A stretch of DNA of 64,000 nt. Origin: Acetomicrobium hydrogeniformans. Its GTDB lineage: Bacteria > Synergistota > Synergistia > Synergistales > JAFGMB01. Both the position numbers and the translations under genes were made by a program. A model generated the notes under the pieces. The model did no database searches. It was not told the origin of the DNA and was given only the letters and a program-made list of their open reading frames with translations. Numbering within the stretch: the stretch's first letter is position 1; each line of letters begins with the position of its first letter. Shown piece by piece: positions 44,603-52,448 of the stretch. The DNA is taken from NCBI GenBank assembly GCA_016841745.1, contig JAENYO010000003.1, forward strand, positions 124,001-188,000, written 5' to 3'.

Positions 44603-45640
44603 ATGATCCGGAACTCAACATCGGAATTTTTGATATTTACTGCTCAGAGTGGTGAAGCAAGCATAGAAGCCAGGTATGAGTATGACACAATATGGTTATC
44701 ACAAAAACTTATGGCAGAGCTTTTCTCTGTTACGGTAGCTACTATAAATGAACATCTCAAAAACATTTATGAGCAAGGCGAACTCATTAGCAAATCAACT
44801 ATTAGGAAATTCCTAATAGTTCAAACGGAGGGTAAACGACAGGTTAGCCGTAGTGTGGATTTCTATAACCTAGATGCCATCATATCTGTGGGCTACAGGG
44901 TCAATTCCATTAGAGCGACACAGTTCCGCCAGTGGGCTACCCAGGTTCTCAAAGAATTTGCTATCAAGGGTTATGTACTTGATAAAAAAAGGATGGAAAA
45001 TGGTTCTTTCCTGGGGGAAGATTATTTTGAGCATCTTCTTGAAGAGATCCGGGAGATCCGACTGAGCGAGAGACGTTTTTATCAGAAAATTACCGATATA
45101 TATTCTACCAGTATTGACTACAACAGAGATGCACCCACAACCAGAGCCTTTTTTGCCAAGGTTCAGAATAAACTTCATTTTGCTATTCATGGTCACACCG
45201 CTGCAGAACTTATCACGAAGCGTTCTGATAGCAGCAAGGAAAATATGGGATTGACTTCATGGAAGAATGGCCCCGATGGAAAGATTCTGAAAAGTGATGT
45301 TTCTATTGCTAAGAACTATTTAACGAAAGAAGAACTGGGAGCTCTTGGCAGAATTGTAAATGCCTACCTTGATCTGGCGGAGGAGCGTGCCATACGCAGG
45401 ATCCCTATGACTATGGAAGACTGGTCGAAACGACTGGATATGTTTATTGAATTTACTGATAGAGATATCTTGAAGGACAGTGGGCAAATTTCGGCTGAAA
45501 TGGCAAAAAACTTTGCTGAAAGCGAGTTTGAAAAATACAGAATAGTCCAGGATCATCTTTTCGAAAATGATTTTGATAAGGCACTAAAGGATATTCAGGT
45601 TCTGGGTAAAGGTTCATCAGAAAGAGATCCTGGAGAATAG
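44603..45640 (+). CDS. RhuM-family protein (virulence protein RhuM-like)
   Basis: About 345 residues. The N-terminal half is a winged-helix-like domain of the RhuM family: IWLSQKLMAELFSVTVATIN, HLKNIYEQGEL, and then VDFYNLDAIISVGYRVNSIR with ATQFRQWATQVL, the signature of this family. The C-terminal half (EEDYFEHLLEEIREIRLSER onwards) is helical with a conserved HFAIHGHTAAELI. Such genes are frequent in mobile and defence islands, but the biochemical role is not settled. The ATG at 44603 follows aaagg; a GTG at 44564 is possible. It is separated from the DISARM-like set by a terminator. Confidence 0.85.
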   Translation: MIRNSTSEFLIFTAQSGEASIEARYEYDTIWLSQKLMAELFSVTVATINEHLKNIYEQGELISKSTIRKFLIVQTEGKRQVSRSVDFYNLDAIISVGYRVNSIRATQFRQWATQVLKEFAIKGYVLDKKRMENGSFLGEDYFEHLLEEIREIRLSERRFYQKITDIYSTSIDYNRDAPTTRAFFAKVQNKLHFAIHGHTAAELITKRSDSSKENMGLTSWKNGPDGKILKSDVSIAKNYLTKEELGALGRIVNAYLDLAEERAIRRIPMTMEDWSKRLDMFIEFTDRDILKDSGQISAEMAKNFAESEFEKYRIVQDHLFENDFDKALKDIQVLGKGSSERDPGE

Positions 45641-45725
45641 AAATAGGTTAACACAAATGGGGGACTTGCATTGAAATAACAGGTAACGCTGGTTCCAAGG
45701 CATGGATAAGGTATAAGAAAATAAC

Positions 45726-45801
45726 AGACGGAGGTCTGGCTCATGGGGTCTGTTATCTGGTTCGCCAGAATAATCTGGCCCCAATGTTTCCTCCGTTTTT
45801 T
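45726..45801 (+). ncRNA. Structured intergenic element with UUCG hairpin, copy B
   Basis: Outer stem ACGGAGG (45728-45734) / CCTCCGT (45790-45796), an inner stem ATGGGG / CCCCAA, and a central TTAT-CTGG-TTCG-CCAG-A-ATAA hairpin (loop 45761-45764), ending in T6. The first 16 bases (AGACGGAGGT.TGGCTC) and the TCTGGTTCGCCAGA hairpin are the same in the copy at 48888-48966. It follows rhuM and precedes a convergent DUF169 gene. It could be a small RNA or a special terminator; no known riboswitch class fits to my eye. Confidence 0.45.
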
Positions 45802-45918
45802 CATTGGCATAACAATAATGATAGGGGCAGGTCTGGAATTAACAGTTATGCGTCCAATTATAGCCAGGAAGTTTTCTGGTGAAAGCAAAAGGGTTGTTTG
45901 CATAAGATGTGATTATAA

Positions 45919-45954
45919 ACAGTAAGGGGAAGCTGTATAGCTTCCCCTTACTGT
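45919..45954. terminator. Bidirectional-type hairpin between rhuM and DUF169 gene 1
   Basis: acagtaaggggaagct and agcttccccttactgt form a perfect 16-bp stem with a 4-base loop (gtat). It lies in the gap where two genes converge, about 70 bp beyond the DUF169 stop. A similar hairpin follows DUF169 gene 2. Confidence 0.75.
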
Positions 45955-46022
45955 AGTCTGTTATTGGTAATTTTAAATTTATATTTAATAAATTGATTGT
46001 ATCTCCGTGTTTACAGATATTC

Positions 46023-46814
46023 TCAGTCCAGTTTCATTCCTATTTCCAGACCCATTTTTTTATAATGAGGTTCCAGCGGGTATTCTTCTTTAAGTGTAAA
46101 TTGCACAGGAAGTCCGCCATCTGCTTCTCCTACTGCATCAAGGGCTTCAACAAGTTTTTCAAGTTTATTAACGGGGAAACTGAAAATGATCTCGTTATCC
46201 TGAGCTGCTGCTCTTCTTCTGTCCCCGCCACAGGGTACAACAACCTGAAAACTATTTTCCAGCATAGTTGGGATTACCGCATATACGCAGGCGGCATGCG
46301 CAGAAATCCTTGAATATATATCATTTCCATCGATCCAGTTCACGGCTCTCATAATATGAGTTAACTGGGATGGATCACAGTATATTATTACGACATCAGG
46401 AGATCTGTCCTTTGGGAATAAATATAGAGGAGCGGAAAGCACTCCCTGGTATTTCCCTACCTCGAAACGCGGCATGTTGGAAGCCCATTGTTTCCCTGCT
46501 TCAAGAGAACTTGCAGTTCCGGGATACCTGTTATGCCCCTCCAGAAAATCTTCTGGTGGAGTAGCCAGGCCAAATCCCACAACTGGTTCAAAGCACCACA
46601 TATCATCCATTGTCATCAACAGGGACATTTTGCTTCTTCTGGATAAAGCAAAACCCTGGCAAGTGGATAGATGATAGCCCAGATCTTTATAAGGCTGAAG
46701 AAATCCATCTGGTTTTTCTTCTCCGTACTTCAGCATCCCAATGCCCAATGGTTCTGTTCTCAGAAAAAGATGTTTCCTGAGTTTCGCAGAACAGTCTTCA
46801 AGATTGATAGCCAT
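46023..46814 (-). CDS. DUF169-family protein, copy 1
   Basis: 263 residues covering one DUF169 domain: LFLRTEPLGIGMLKYGEEKP at the start, HLSTCQGFALSRR with a conserved cysteine, CFEPVVGFG with a second one, and HAACVYAVIPTMLENSFQVV with CGGDRRRAAAQDNEIIFSFP near the end. The family has no established activity; the conserved cysteines could bind a metal or cluster. No signal peptide is present, so it is cytoplasmic. Copy 2 at 52449-53240 is nearly the same along its full length and about 60 bp upstream. gaggagg lies before the ATG. It is divergent from a photolyase-like gene. Confidence 0.9.
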   Translation of the reverse strand: MAINLEDCSAKLRKHLFLRTEPLGIGMLKYGEEKPDGFLQPYKDLGYHLSTCQGFALSRRSKMSLLMTMDDMWCFEPVVGFGLATPPEDFLEGHNRYPGTASSLEAGKQWASNMPRFEVGKYQGVLSAPLYLFPKDRSPDVVIIYCDPSQLTHIMRAVNWIDGNDIYSRISAHAACVYAVIPTMLENSFQVVVPCGGDRRRAAAQDNEIIFSFPVNKLEKLVEALDAVGEADGGLPVQFTLKEEYPLEPHYKKMGLEIGMKLD

Positions 46815-47193
46815 TCTCTTCCTCCTCTAAAGTTCTGATAAATAAGAATTACCTGGACACTCCATTCAAGCTAATAAAATCCTGGATAACGGATCCCATT
46901 AACCATACCTTTGTCATGTATTTATCTTATACCCTTTTCTACCTGTGCGGGGGGTAACGTTATTGTTTGTTGCAGGATAAAATTCCACTTCTGTATTACT
47001 TGTTCCTATGGGGGAGCAGTTTTATTATCCCGACAGAAACCGTTGGTCATTAAGCTTTCATACAACTTCCCCGGTCAGTTTTAAATCTGCTTCATTCCTT
47101 CAGATGCTGATTCTGGTCAAAGTCTATTTACAAAATCAGTGTGTTAATGAAAGAATATATTACAAAGAATAATTATTGGAGAGTGTGATTTTT
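46815..47193. other. Divergent promoter region of DUF169 copy 1 and the photolyase-like gene
   Basis: The first 65 bp match the region upstream of DUF169 copy 2 (shared gacactccattcaa and ctaaagtt). Read on the minus strand this contains TTGAAT as a possible -35 box, followed about 17-18 bp later by an AT-rich -10-like stretch in both copies. The rest is AT-rich and shows no repeat. Promoter assignment is tentative. Confidence 0.4.
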
Positions 47194-48726
47194 ATGAAGG
47201 ATGAAAAGATAAAAATAGAAAAAGTGGAATCTTCACCCCTTAATGAGGGAGTTCTTATTTTCCCGACACAGCTTTTCAGACACCATCCTTGTTTAAAAAG
47301 GGGAAGAAGGGTCTTTATAGTTCAGGACCAGCTTTTCTGGAAAGATTGGAAGTACCCCTGCAGTTTCTCGAAACAGAAGCTACTTCTTCACCTGGCATCA
47401 TGTCTTGAATATCAGAAAAACCTTTCATCCAGAGGATACGAAACTGCAATTGTCAGTTATCAAAAGGGAGCTTCAGCATACAGGGATCTTTTTGAAAATA
47501 TTAATGAAAAAGGAATTCTAAAACTTTTCCTGGCAGATCCCGCAGATTACCTTCTTGAAAAGAGACTTAGGGATGCTTCAGAACAAACTGGCCTTTCACT
47601 GGAAATTCTGGAATCACCTGCTTTCCTTTGTCTCAGGGGAGAGGAGGAGCAACTTCCCCTGAGGGGAAAACAGCTTTCCATGACCAGTTTTTACATAAAC
47701 CAGAGAAAACGTTTTCACATACTTGTTGATGAAAAAGAGAGACCGAAAGGCGGTAAATGGAGTCATGATCCATCCAATCGACAAAAACTGCCTCAGGAAA
47801 TTGAAGTCCCTTCCCTGCCTTGTTTTTCTTATTCCCCTGATCTGAAGGATCTTGCTGCTGAAATCGAAAAAAATCATCCTCATAATCCAGGTAACTGTAA
47901 AAATCTTATCTATCCTGTTACGGGGGATCATGCAAGGGAGATGCTTGATGATTTTTTAAATAACAGACTGTGTCATTTTGGTGACTATGAGGATGCCATG
48001 AGCCCTCAACATCCCTTTCTTTTCCATTCCGTGATCTCTTCTTCTCTTAATATCGGGTTACTGACTCCCTCGGAAGTTCTTGAGGACACGATGAAATACG
48101 TGGCAGAAAAAGATATACCTGTTAACAATATAGAAGGATTTATCAGGCAGATCTGCGGGTGGAGAGAATTTATGCGTCTTGTTTATCGTAAAAGAGGTAA
48201 TATCATGAGAACTTCAAATTTCTGGCGCCATGAAAGGGCGATTCCTGAATCTTTTATTAATGGTGAAACGGGGATTATCCCGATAGATATCTGCCTTAAA
48301 AAAGTAGAACAATATTCCTATGCTCATCATATCGAGAGGCTGATGCTGCTCGGGAATTTTCTTCTTCTCTGCGAGGTCCATCCTGACGAGGTTTATGGGT
48401 GGTTCATGTCCCGTTTTATCGATGCCTTCGACTGGGTAATGGTTCCAAATGTATATGGCATGAGCCAGTACTCGGACGGCGGAGGCATGGTAACTAAACC
48501 TTATCTGTGCAGTTCAGGCTACCTGTTGAGAATGGGCCGTTACCAGAAGGGAGACTGGTGCCAGATACTTGATTCCCTTTTCTGGCGATTCATTCATGTT
48601 CACAGGGATGAATTCAGCATAAATCCAAGGCAGAAAATAATGCTGAAAAACCTTGAACGAATGGACAGGAGTAAACTGAATAGACATTTAAAGCAGGCAG
48701 GATCCTACCTCGAGAATCTGAAATAA
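47194..48726 (+). CDS. Photolyase/cryptochrome-like protein of the bacterial (FeS-BCP) class, cluster motif apparently lost
   Basis: About 510 residues, the size of the prokaryotic photolyase-related family (COG3046). The N-terminal domain (GVLIFPTQLFRHHPCLKRGR) resembles its antenna-binding fold. The C-terminal FAD domain has GFIRQICGWREFMRLVYRKR, ERLMLLGNFLLL, FIDAFDWVMVPNVYGMSQYS and DGGGMVTKPYLCSSGYLLRM, the family's most conserved stretch. Relatives then carry a CxxC...CPF group for a [4Fe-4S] cluster; here the text runs YQKGDWCQILDSLFWRF, with only one cysteine and a shortened spacer. It probably repairs UV lesions or senses light. The ATG at 47194 follows ttggagag. Confidence 0.82.
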   Translation: MKDEKIKIEKVESSPLNEGVLIFPTQLFRHHPCLKRGRRVFIVQDQLFWKDWKYPCSFSKQKLLLHLASCLEYQKNLSSRGYETAIVSYQKGASAYRDLFENINEKGILKLFLADPADYLLEKRLRDASEQTGLSLEILESPAFLCLRGEEEQLPLRGKQLSMTSFYINQRKRFHILVDEKERPKGGKWSHDPSNRQKLPQEIEVPSLPCFSYSPDLKDLAAEIEKNHPHNPGNCKNLIYPVTGDHAREMLDDFLNNRLCHFGDYEDAMSPQHPFLFHSVISSSLNIGLLTPSEVLEDTMKYVAEKDIPVNNIEGFIRQICGWREFMRLVYRKRGNIMRTSNFWRHERAIPESFINGETGIIPIDICLKKVEQYSYAHHIERLMLLGNFLLLCEVHPDEVYGWFMSRFIDAFDWVMVPNVYGMSQYSDGGGMVTKPYLCSSGYLLRMGRYQKGDWCQILDSLFWRFIHVHRDEFSINPRQKIMLKNLERMDRSKLNRHLKQAGSYLENLK

Positions 48727-48887
48727 AAAATCGATTCAATATTATTGCGTGTTCTTTTGAAATCCATAAGATGGTCCAGGGACAGATACAAGAACTGGTT
48801 TAGATCGGAATAAGCATAGATCTGGGGAGAAACAGGTTCTCATGTCCTCACTGGATTTTAAGGTATGCAAGGTCTAAAATAACATTT

Positions 48888-48966
48888 GAGACGGAGGTAT
48901 GGCTCTAGTCGCCCGTCTGGTTCGCCAGATGGATCAGACTCTATTATGCCGCCCCGTCTCTTTTTT
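48888..48966 (+). ncRNA. Structured intergenic element with UUCG hairpin, copy A
   Basis: Outer stem GAGACGG-a-GG-tat-GGC paired with GCC-g-CC-CCGTCTC (closing at 48960), an inner AGTC / GACT pair and a TCTGG-TTCG-CCAGA hairpin (48916-48929), ending in T6 (48961-48966). It shares its 5' domain and UUCG hairpin with the element at 45726-45801, while the outer and inner stems differ but stay paired. About 20 bp further on, 'ggggtcagatctagaatt' is a member of the dispersed motif family. The nearest downstream gene is the betaine-type binding protein, 500 bp away. Confidence 0.45.
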
Positions 48967-49473
48967 ATTCACATAAAAAAATTGGGGTCAGATCTAGAAT
49001 TAGCAGTTTTCATGAATGCCGATCCCTGGAAACAGGATATACTCCAAAACTGGCCATAACTATGATCTGAATTACAAACTGGGTACAAATAGCATTCAAA
49101 CTTTTGTCCGGAAAATGGGAATTGCCGGAGCTAGCGAGAACAGATCCTGCAGATACGGGGATCTGTTCTAATTCTTTGCCGGGATCCGCAAGTCTGTGAA
49201 CACCCATTAAGGAACCATTTTCTCCTATATGTTATAATAATAAACAATATTTCATTTTAGTGTTTCCCTCTGGGGTTTTCATCGGGTCTAAGGCCCTCCG
49301 ATGATCCCAAAGAATTTTTACCCTGTTTAATGGAACGTTCTATAGGCCTTTTGCCTTCTTTAAGCTGAAGAAGGTCCAGTTTTGTGTTGCTTTCTCACGG
49401 GATATTCAGGAATGAACATATCCCGGAGGATGTCTATTGGTGAAGCATTTATAGAGAAGAGAGGAGTTTTTGT
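48967..49473. other. Leader and gap upstream of the betaine-type binding protein
   Basis: No gene is supported. It holds the motif ggggtcagatctagaattag (48985-49004). A CATCGG / CCGATG hairpin lies near 49278-49303, and a perfect 8-bp hairpin CGGGATAT / ATATCCCG sits at 49398-49425, about 50 bp before the ATG. The last could be a leader structure. No clear promoter can be assigned. Confidence 0.4.
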
Positions 49474-50484
49474 ATGAGAAATGAGAAAAAGAGCTTGAAG
49501 GCTATTGGCGGGTTTATTCTGGCAGTTTTATTACTTTTCGGAGGTATTAACCCCGGATATTCCGCTGACGAAAGGATAACTTTTGGCGACTTCAGCTGGG
49601 AAAGTGTCCAGTTCCATAACCGCGTGGCCGGTTTTCTGATAGAAAAGGGATGGAACCGGGAAGTTGGATATACATTTGTTGAAGAGATCCCTGGTTTTAT
49701 GGGACTCGAAAGAGGGGATCTGCAGATCGCTATGGAAGCATGGATAGATAATTCTGCTTCTTACTGGGAAAAGGCTGAAAAACGCGGGGAGATAGTGAGC
49801 CTTGGCAAGAATTTCCCCGATGCACCACAGGGCTGGTATGTACCAACATACATTATCAAAGGTGATGAAGCCCGGGGTATCAAACCAACGGCACCAGATC
49901 TCAGATCCGTTACAGACCTTCCCCGCTATTGGGAACTTTTCAAGGATCCGGAAAAGAAGACAAAAGGACGTTTCAACAATGGGCCATCGGGGTGGATAGT
50001 CAGCGTGACAAATGCTAAACGCCTGGAATCCTACGGGCTTGATGAGACCTTCGTGAATTTCTATACTGGCTCAGCCGCAGCACTTGCTATTTCGATCGCT
50101 GAGGCCTATGAAAAAGGTAAACCAGTGCTGGCATATTACTGGGAACCAACACCTATTCTTGGAATGTATGACATGACTAAACTGGAAGAGCCTCCCTATG
50201 ATAAAAAAGTCTTTGACGAAACAGGAGGCTGTGCATTTCCAAAATGCAGAGTCCTCAAGGTAGCTAATCGTGAGTTCCTGGAAGGTTCACCGGAGATACG
50301 GGATATGCTCGAACATTATCAGACTTCTCTTGAACTGACGAATGAAGCTTTAGCTTACATGAAGAAGAATGGCGTAGGCCCGGTTGAAACCGCAAAATGG
50401 TTCCTGCAGTCACACTCTGAATTGTGGAAATCATGGGTCAGCGATCCAGAAGCAGTGGCAAGGATCAGTAAGGCCCTTCTTTAA
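49474..50484 (+). CDS. Glycine betaine/carnitine/choline-type ABC transporter binding protein (OpuAC domain)
   Basis: 336 residues with a signal peptide (residues 1-30, GFILAVLLLFGGINPGYSAD) and an OpuAC-type domain: ITFGDFSWESVQFHNRVAGF, LQIAMEAWIDNSASYWEKA, NNGPSGWIVSVTNAKRLESY and GKPVLAYYWEPTPILGMYD. Family members bind quaternary ammonium compounds in an aromatic cage, and several W and Y residues occur at likely sites. No ABC ATPase or permease gene is adjacent, so it must work with a distant one. A gagaggag site precedes the ATG. The next gene, 14 bp on, encodes a carnitine/choline acyltransferase homologue, which points to a quaternary amine substrate. Confidence 0.87.
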   Translation: MRNEKKSLKAIGGFILAVLLLFGGINPGYSADERITFGDFSWESVQFHNRVAGFLIEKGWNREVGYTFVEEIPGFMGLERGDLQIAMEAWIDNSASYWEKAEKRGEIVSLGKNFPDAPQGWYVPTYIIKGDEARGIKPTAPDLRSVTDLPRYWELFKDPEKKTKGRFNNGPSGWIVSVTNAKRLESYGLDETFVNFYTGSAAALAISIAEAYEKGKPVLAYYWEPTPILGMYDMTKLEEPPYDKKVFDETGGCAFPKCRVLKVANREFLEGSPEIRDMLEHYQTSLELTNEALAYMKKNGVGPVETAKWFLQSHSELWKSWVSDPEAVARISKALL

Positions 50485-50498
50485 AGGAGAATCTTACG

Positions 50499-52265
50499 TT
50501 GCTCAATTCCAGAAAAATAATTGCATCAGCTCCGACAGGGAAAATACCTTTATGGTCCTTTCCACCTCTGGAAAAAACCTGTGATCGAATGCTTGAATGG
50601 GCAAAACCCTTGCTTTCGGATAATGAATATGGGGAGAGCCTGCAAGCGTTACAAAGCTTTCTAAGACCTGGAAAGGAGGGGGAGATCCTGCGCGCTGAAC
50701 TTGATACCCTCTACCCCTCCGATCCGGAGGTCCTCAAATGGATGCCTTACTGTGAGAAATGGTATCTTTCTCACAGATCATCTCTGTCTGTTCTGAGTAA
50801 CCCCTTTTACCTTCTGGATCCCAGGGGAGAAGAACTGGGAATAGATAATGCAGAACTTGCGGCAAGGGCAGTACAGACTATTCTAAAGTTCTACAAAGAT
50901 GTCCAGGAGGGTGCAATGGAACCCGACTTCTGGAAAAATCAGCCCTTATCTATGGAGCAGTATGAAGATATTATTGGAGTGACCCGGATACCAGAAAAAG
51001 AATTTGATAAGAACATCCGAACCAGAACGGACTGGATCGCTGTTATATGCAATGGACATATCTTCCGGCAAAGAGTCCTGGATGATAATGGGGATCTTTT
51101 GCCCGGCAAAGGGCTGGCAAGGTCTTTTGCTTCCATCCTCCGTATCTGCAGGGAACCTGAACCATTTCCACTTGCAGCACTAACCTGCCTGCCAAGGCCA
51201 AGATGGGCATCTCTTAGAATAAGCCTTATGCAAAATTTTCCATCTGTTGCAAAGGCAATTGAAACTGCTGAGCACAGTCTATTTGTGCTATGTCTGGATC
51301 AACCAGGATCAATGAATGACGAAGATCTTTGCAGGGAACTACTGTATGGTAACCCGGGGAGCCGATGGTTTGACAAATCATTACAGCTCGTTGTCTTTGG
51401 AAAAGGCCGGATGGGCATCAATTTCGAACATTCCAGGCTGGACGGAACACCTATGGGGCGCTTTGTCCGTTATCTATGCAATGGAACCAGAAAGTACAGC
51501 CTGAAGCCTGGAGAAGCTCCCCTTGCAGAGGAAGTGACTCCCCTGGCAGGGGAAGACCTTCAGGAAGCAGTTATGGAAGCCCAAACATGTGCATACAGTC
51601 TTTTTTCAAAGACTAACCTGAGCCTTCTGCATTTCAATGAGTTTGGCAAAGATCGGATAAAACAACTTGGCGTTAGCCCTGATGGATTTCTCCAGACAGC
51701 CCTCTTTCTGGCACAGCATCGGGCATGGGGAAAAGTCCGCACAGTATTTGAATCGGTCATGATGCGACAATTTCGACATGCACGGACTGATGGTATGCGT
51801 CCCTTTAATTCCGGAACAAAACAGTTCCTGGATATGATGGATAGAAAAAACATTGATCGCAATGAATGTGCGAAAGCTCTGCGAACCACAACAGAAATAC
51901 ATAGAGACAGAATTTCCCTATGTATGAACGGAGAAGGGATCGATGGTATCCTGATGTTACTTCTAGCCATCGCAGAAGGAAAGGCTGGAAACAGGCCTCT
52001 TGATCCCTTGCCAGATATCTACCAGAGCCCGGCATGGAGGGTTCTGCAGGATATCGGGATCACCACCAGTACAACTTCGGGAGAAGGGATCGAATCTGGA
52101 GGTTACGCACCCGCAGTGGATGACGGACTGGGTGTTCGTTACCTTCAGCGCCCTGATCACCTTATCCTTTCAGTTACCGGATTCAGCCCGTATGAGGCAG
52201 ACCGGACAGCATTTATTGAACAGCTTCCTGGTGCTCTTCGAGACATGGAACAAGTCCTGTCCTGA
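50499..52265 (+). CDS. Carnitine/choline O-acyltransferase family protein
   Basis: 588 residues, the size of eukaryotic carnitine and choline acyltransferases. Landmarks: the N-terminal LWSFPPLEKTCDRMLEWAKP, RWFDKSLQLVVFGKGRMGIN followed by FEHSRLDGT with the catalytic H311. Further on are FGKDRIKQLGVSPDGFLQTA, HARTDGMRPFNS, ITTSTTSGEG (counterpart of the STS loop) and DGLGVRYLQRPDHLILSV. The enzyme would move an acyl group between CoA and carnitine or choline. The start is TTG at 50499, 9 bases behind aaggag. It shares an operon with a betaine-type binding protein. Homologues are common in eukaryotes and sparse in bacteria. The actual acceptor is unknown. Confidence 0.88.
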   Translation: MLNSRKIIASAPTGKIPLWSFPPLEKTCDRMLEWAKPLLSDNEYGESLQALQSFLRPGKEGEILRAELDTLYPSDPEVLKWMPYCEKWYLSHRSSLSVLSNPFYLLDPRGEELGIDNAELAARAVQTILKFYKDVQEGAMEPDFWKNQPLSMEQYEDIIGVTRIPEKEFDKNIRTRTDWIAVICNGHIFRQRVLDDNGDLLPGKGLARSFASILRICREPEPFPLAALTCLPRPRWASLRISLMQNFPSVAKAIETAEHSLFVLCLDQPGSMNDEDLCRELLYGNPGSRWFDKSLQLVVFGKGRMGINFEHSRLDGTPMGRFVRYLCNGTRKYSLKPGEAPLAEEVTPLAGEDLQEAVMEAQTCAYSLFSKTNLSLLHFNEFGKDRIKQLGVSPDGFLQTALFLAQHRAWGKVRTVFESVMMRQFRHARTDGMRPFNSGTKQFLDMMDRKNIDRNECAKALRTTTEIHRDRISLCMNGEGIDGILMLLLAIAEGKAGNRPLDPLPDIYQSPAWRVLQDIGITTSTTSGEGIESGGYAPAVDDGLGVRYLQRPDHLILSVTGFSPYEADRTAFIEQLPGALRDMEQVLS

Positions 52266-52380
52266 ACCTGAGCTGAATATGGAAATAGAGGCAGGGCTTG
52301 ATGTAGAAGTATTGCGTCCAATTACAGCTGAGATGTTTTGTGGTTACAGCAAAAAGAGCGGTTTACATAATATGTGCTCA

Positions 52381-52422
52381 TAAAACTCAGGGGGAAGCGT
52401 TTACGATTCCCCCTGAGTTTTA
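52381..52422. terminator. Hairpin between the acyltransferase gene and DUF169 copy 2
   Basis: taaaactcagggggaa and its complement form a perfect 16-bp stem with a 10-base loop. A/T ends on both sides allow it to terminate transcription in both directions between convergent genes. It corresponds in position to the hairpin after DUF169 copy 1. Confidence 0.8.
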
Positions 52423-52448
52423 TGATGGTTCTCTTCTTACAGGTATTC

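Noticed and set aside
24623-45640. BREX, Dnd/phosphorothioation or prophage as an explanation of the island
   Set aside because: No PglZ, BrxC, DndA-E, integrase, capsid or terminase genes are seen; the DrmA/DrmB and GHKL-Z1 genes fit better.
45756-45769. tRNA T-arm-like sequence (CTGGTTCGCCAG)
   Set aside because: The loop is four bases, not seven, and no acceptor, D or anticodon arm can be drawn; not a tRNA.
45743-45925. 60-codon frame over the structured element
   Set aside because: It runs through the UUCG hairpin and T6 tract, which look like RNA structure and not coding; only its last part is reported, as a shared sequence.
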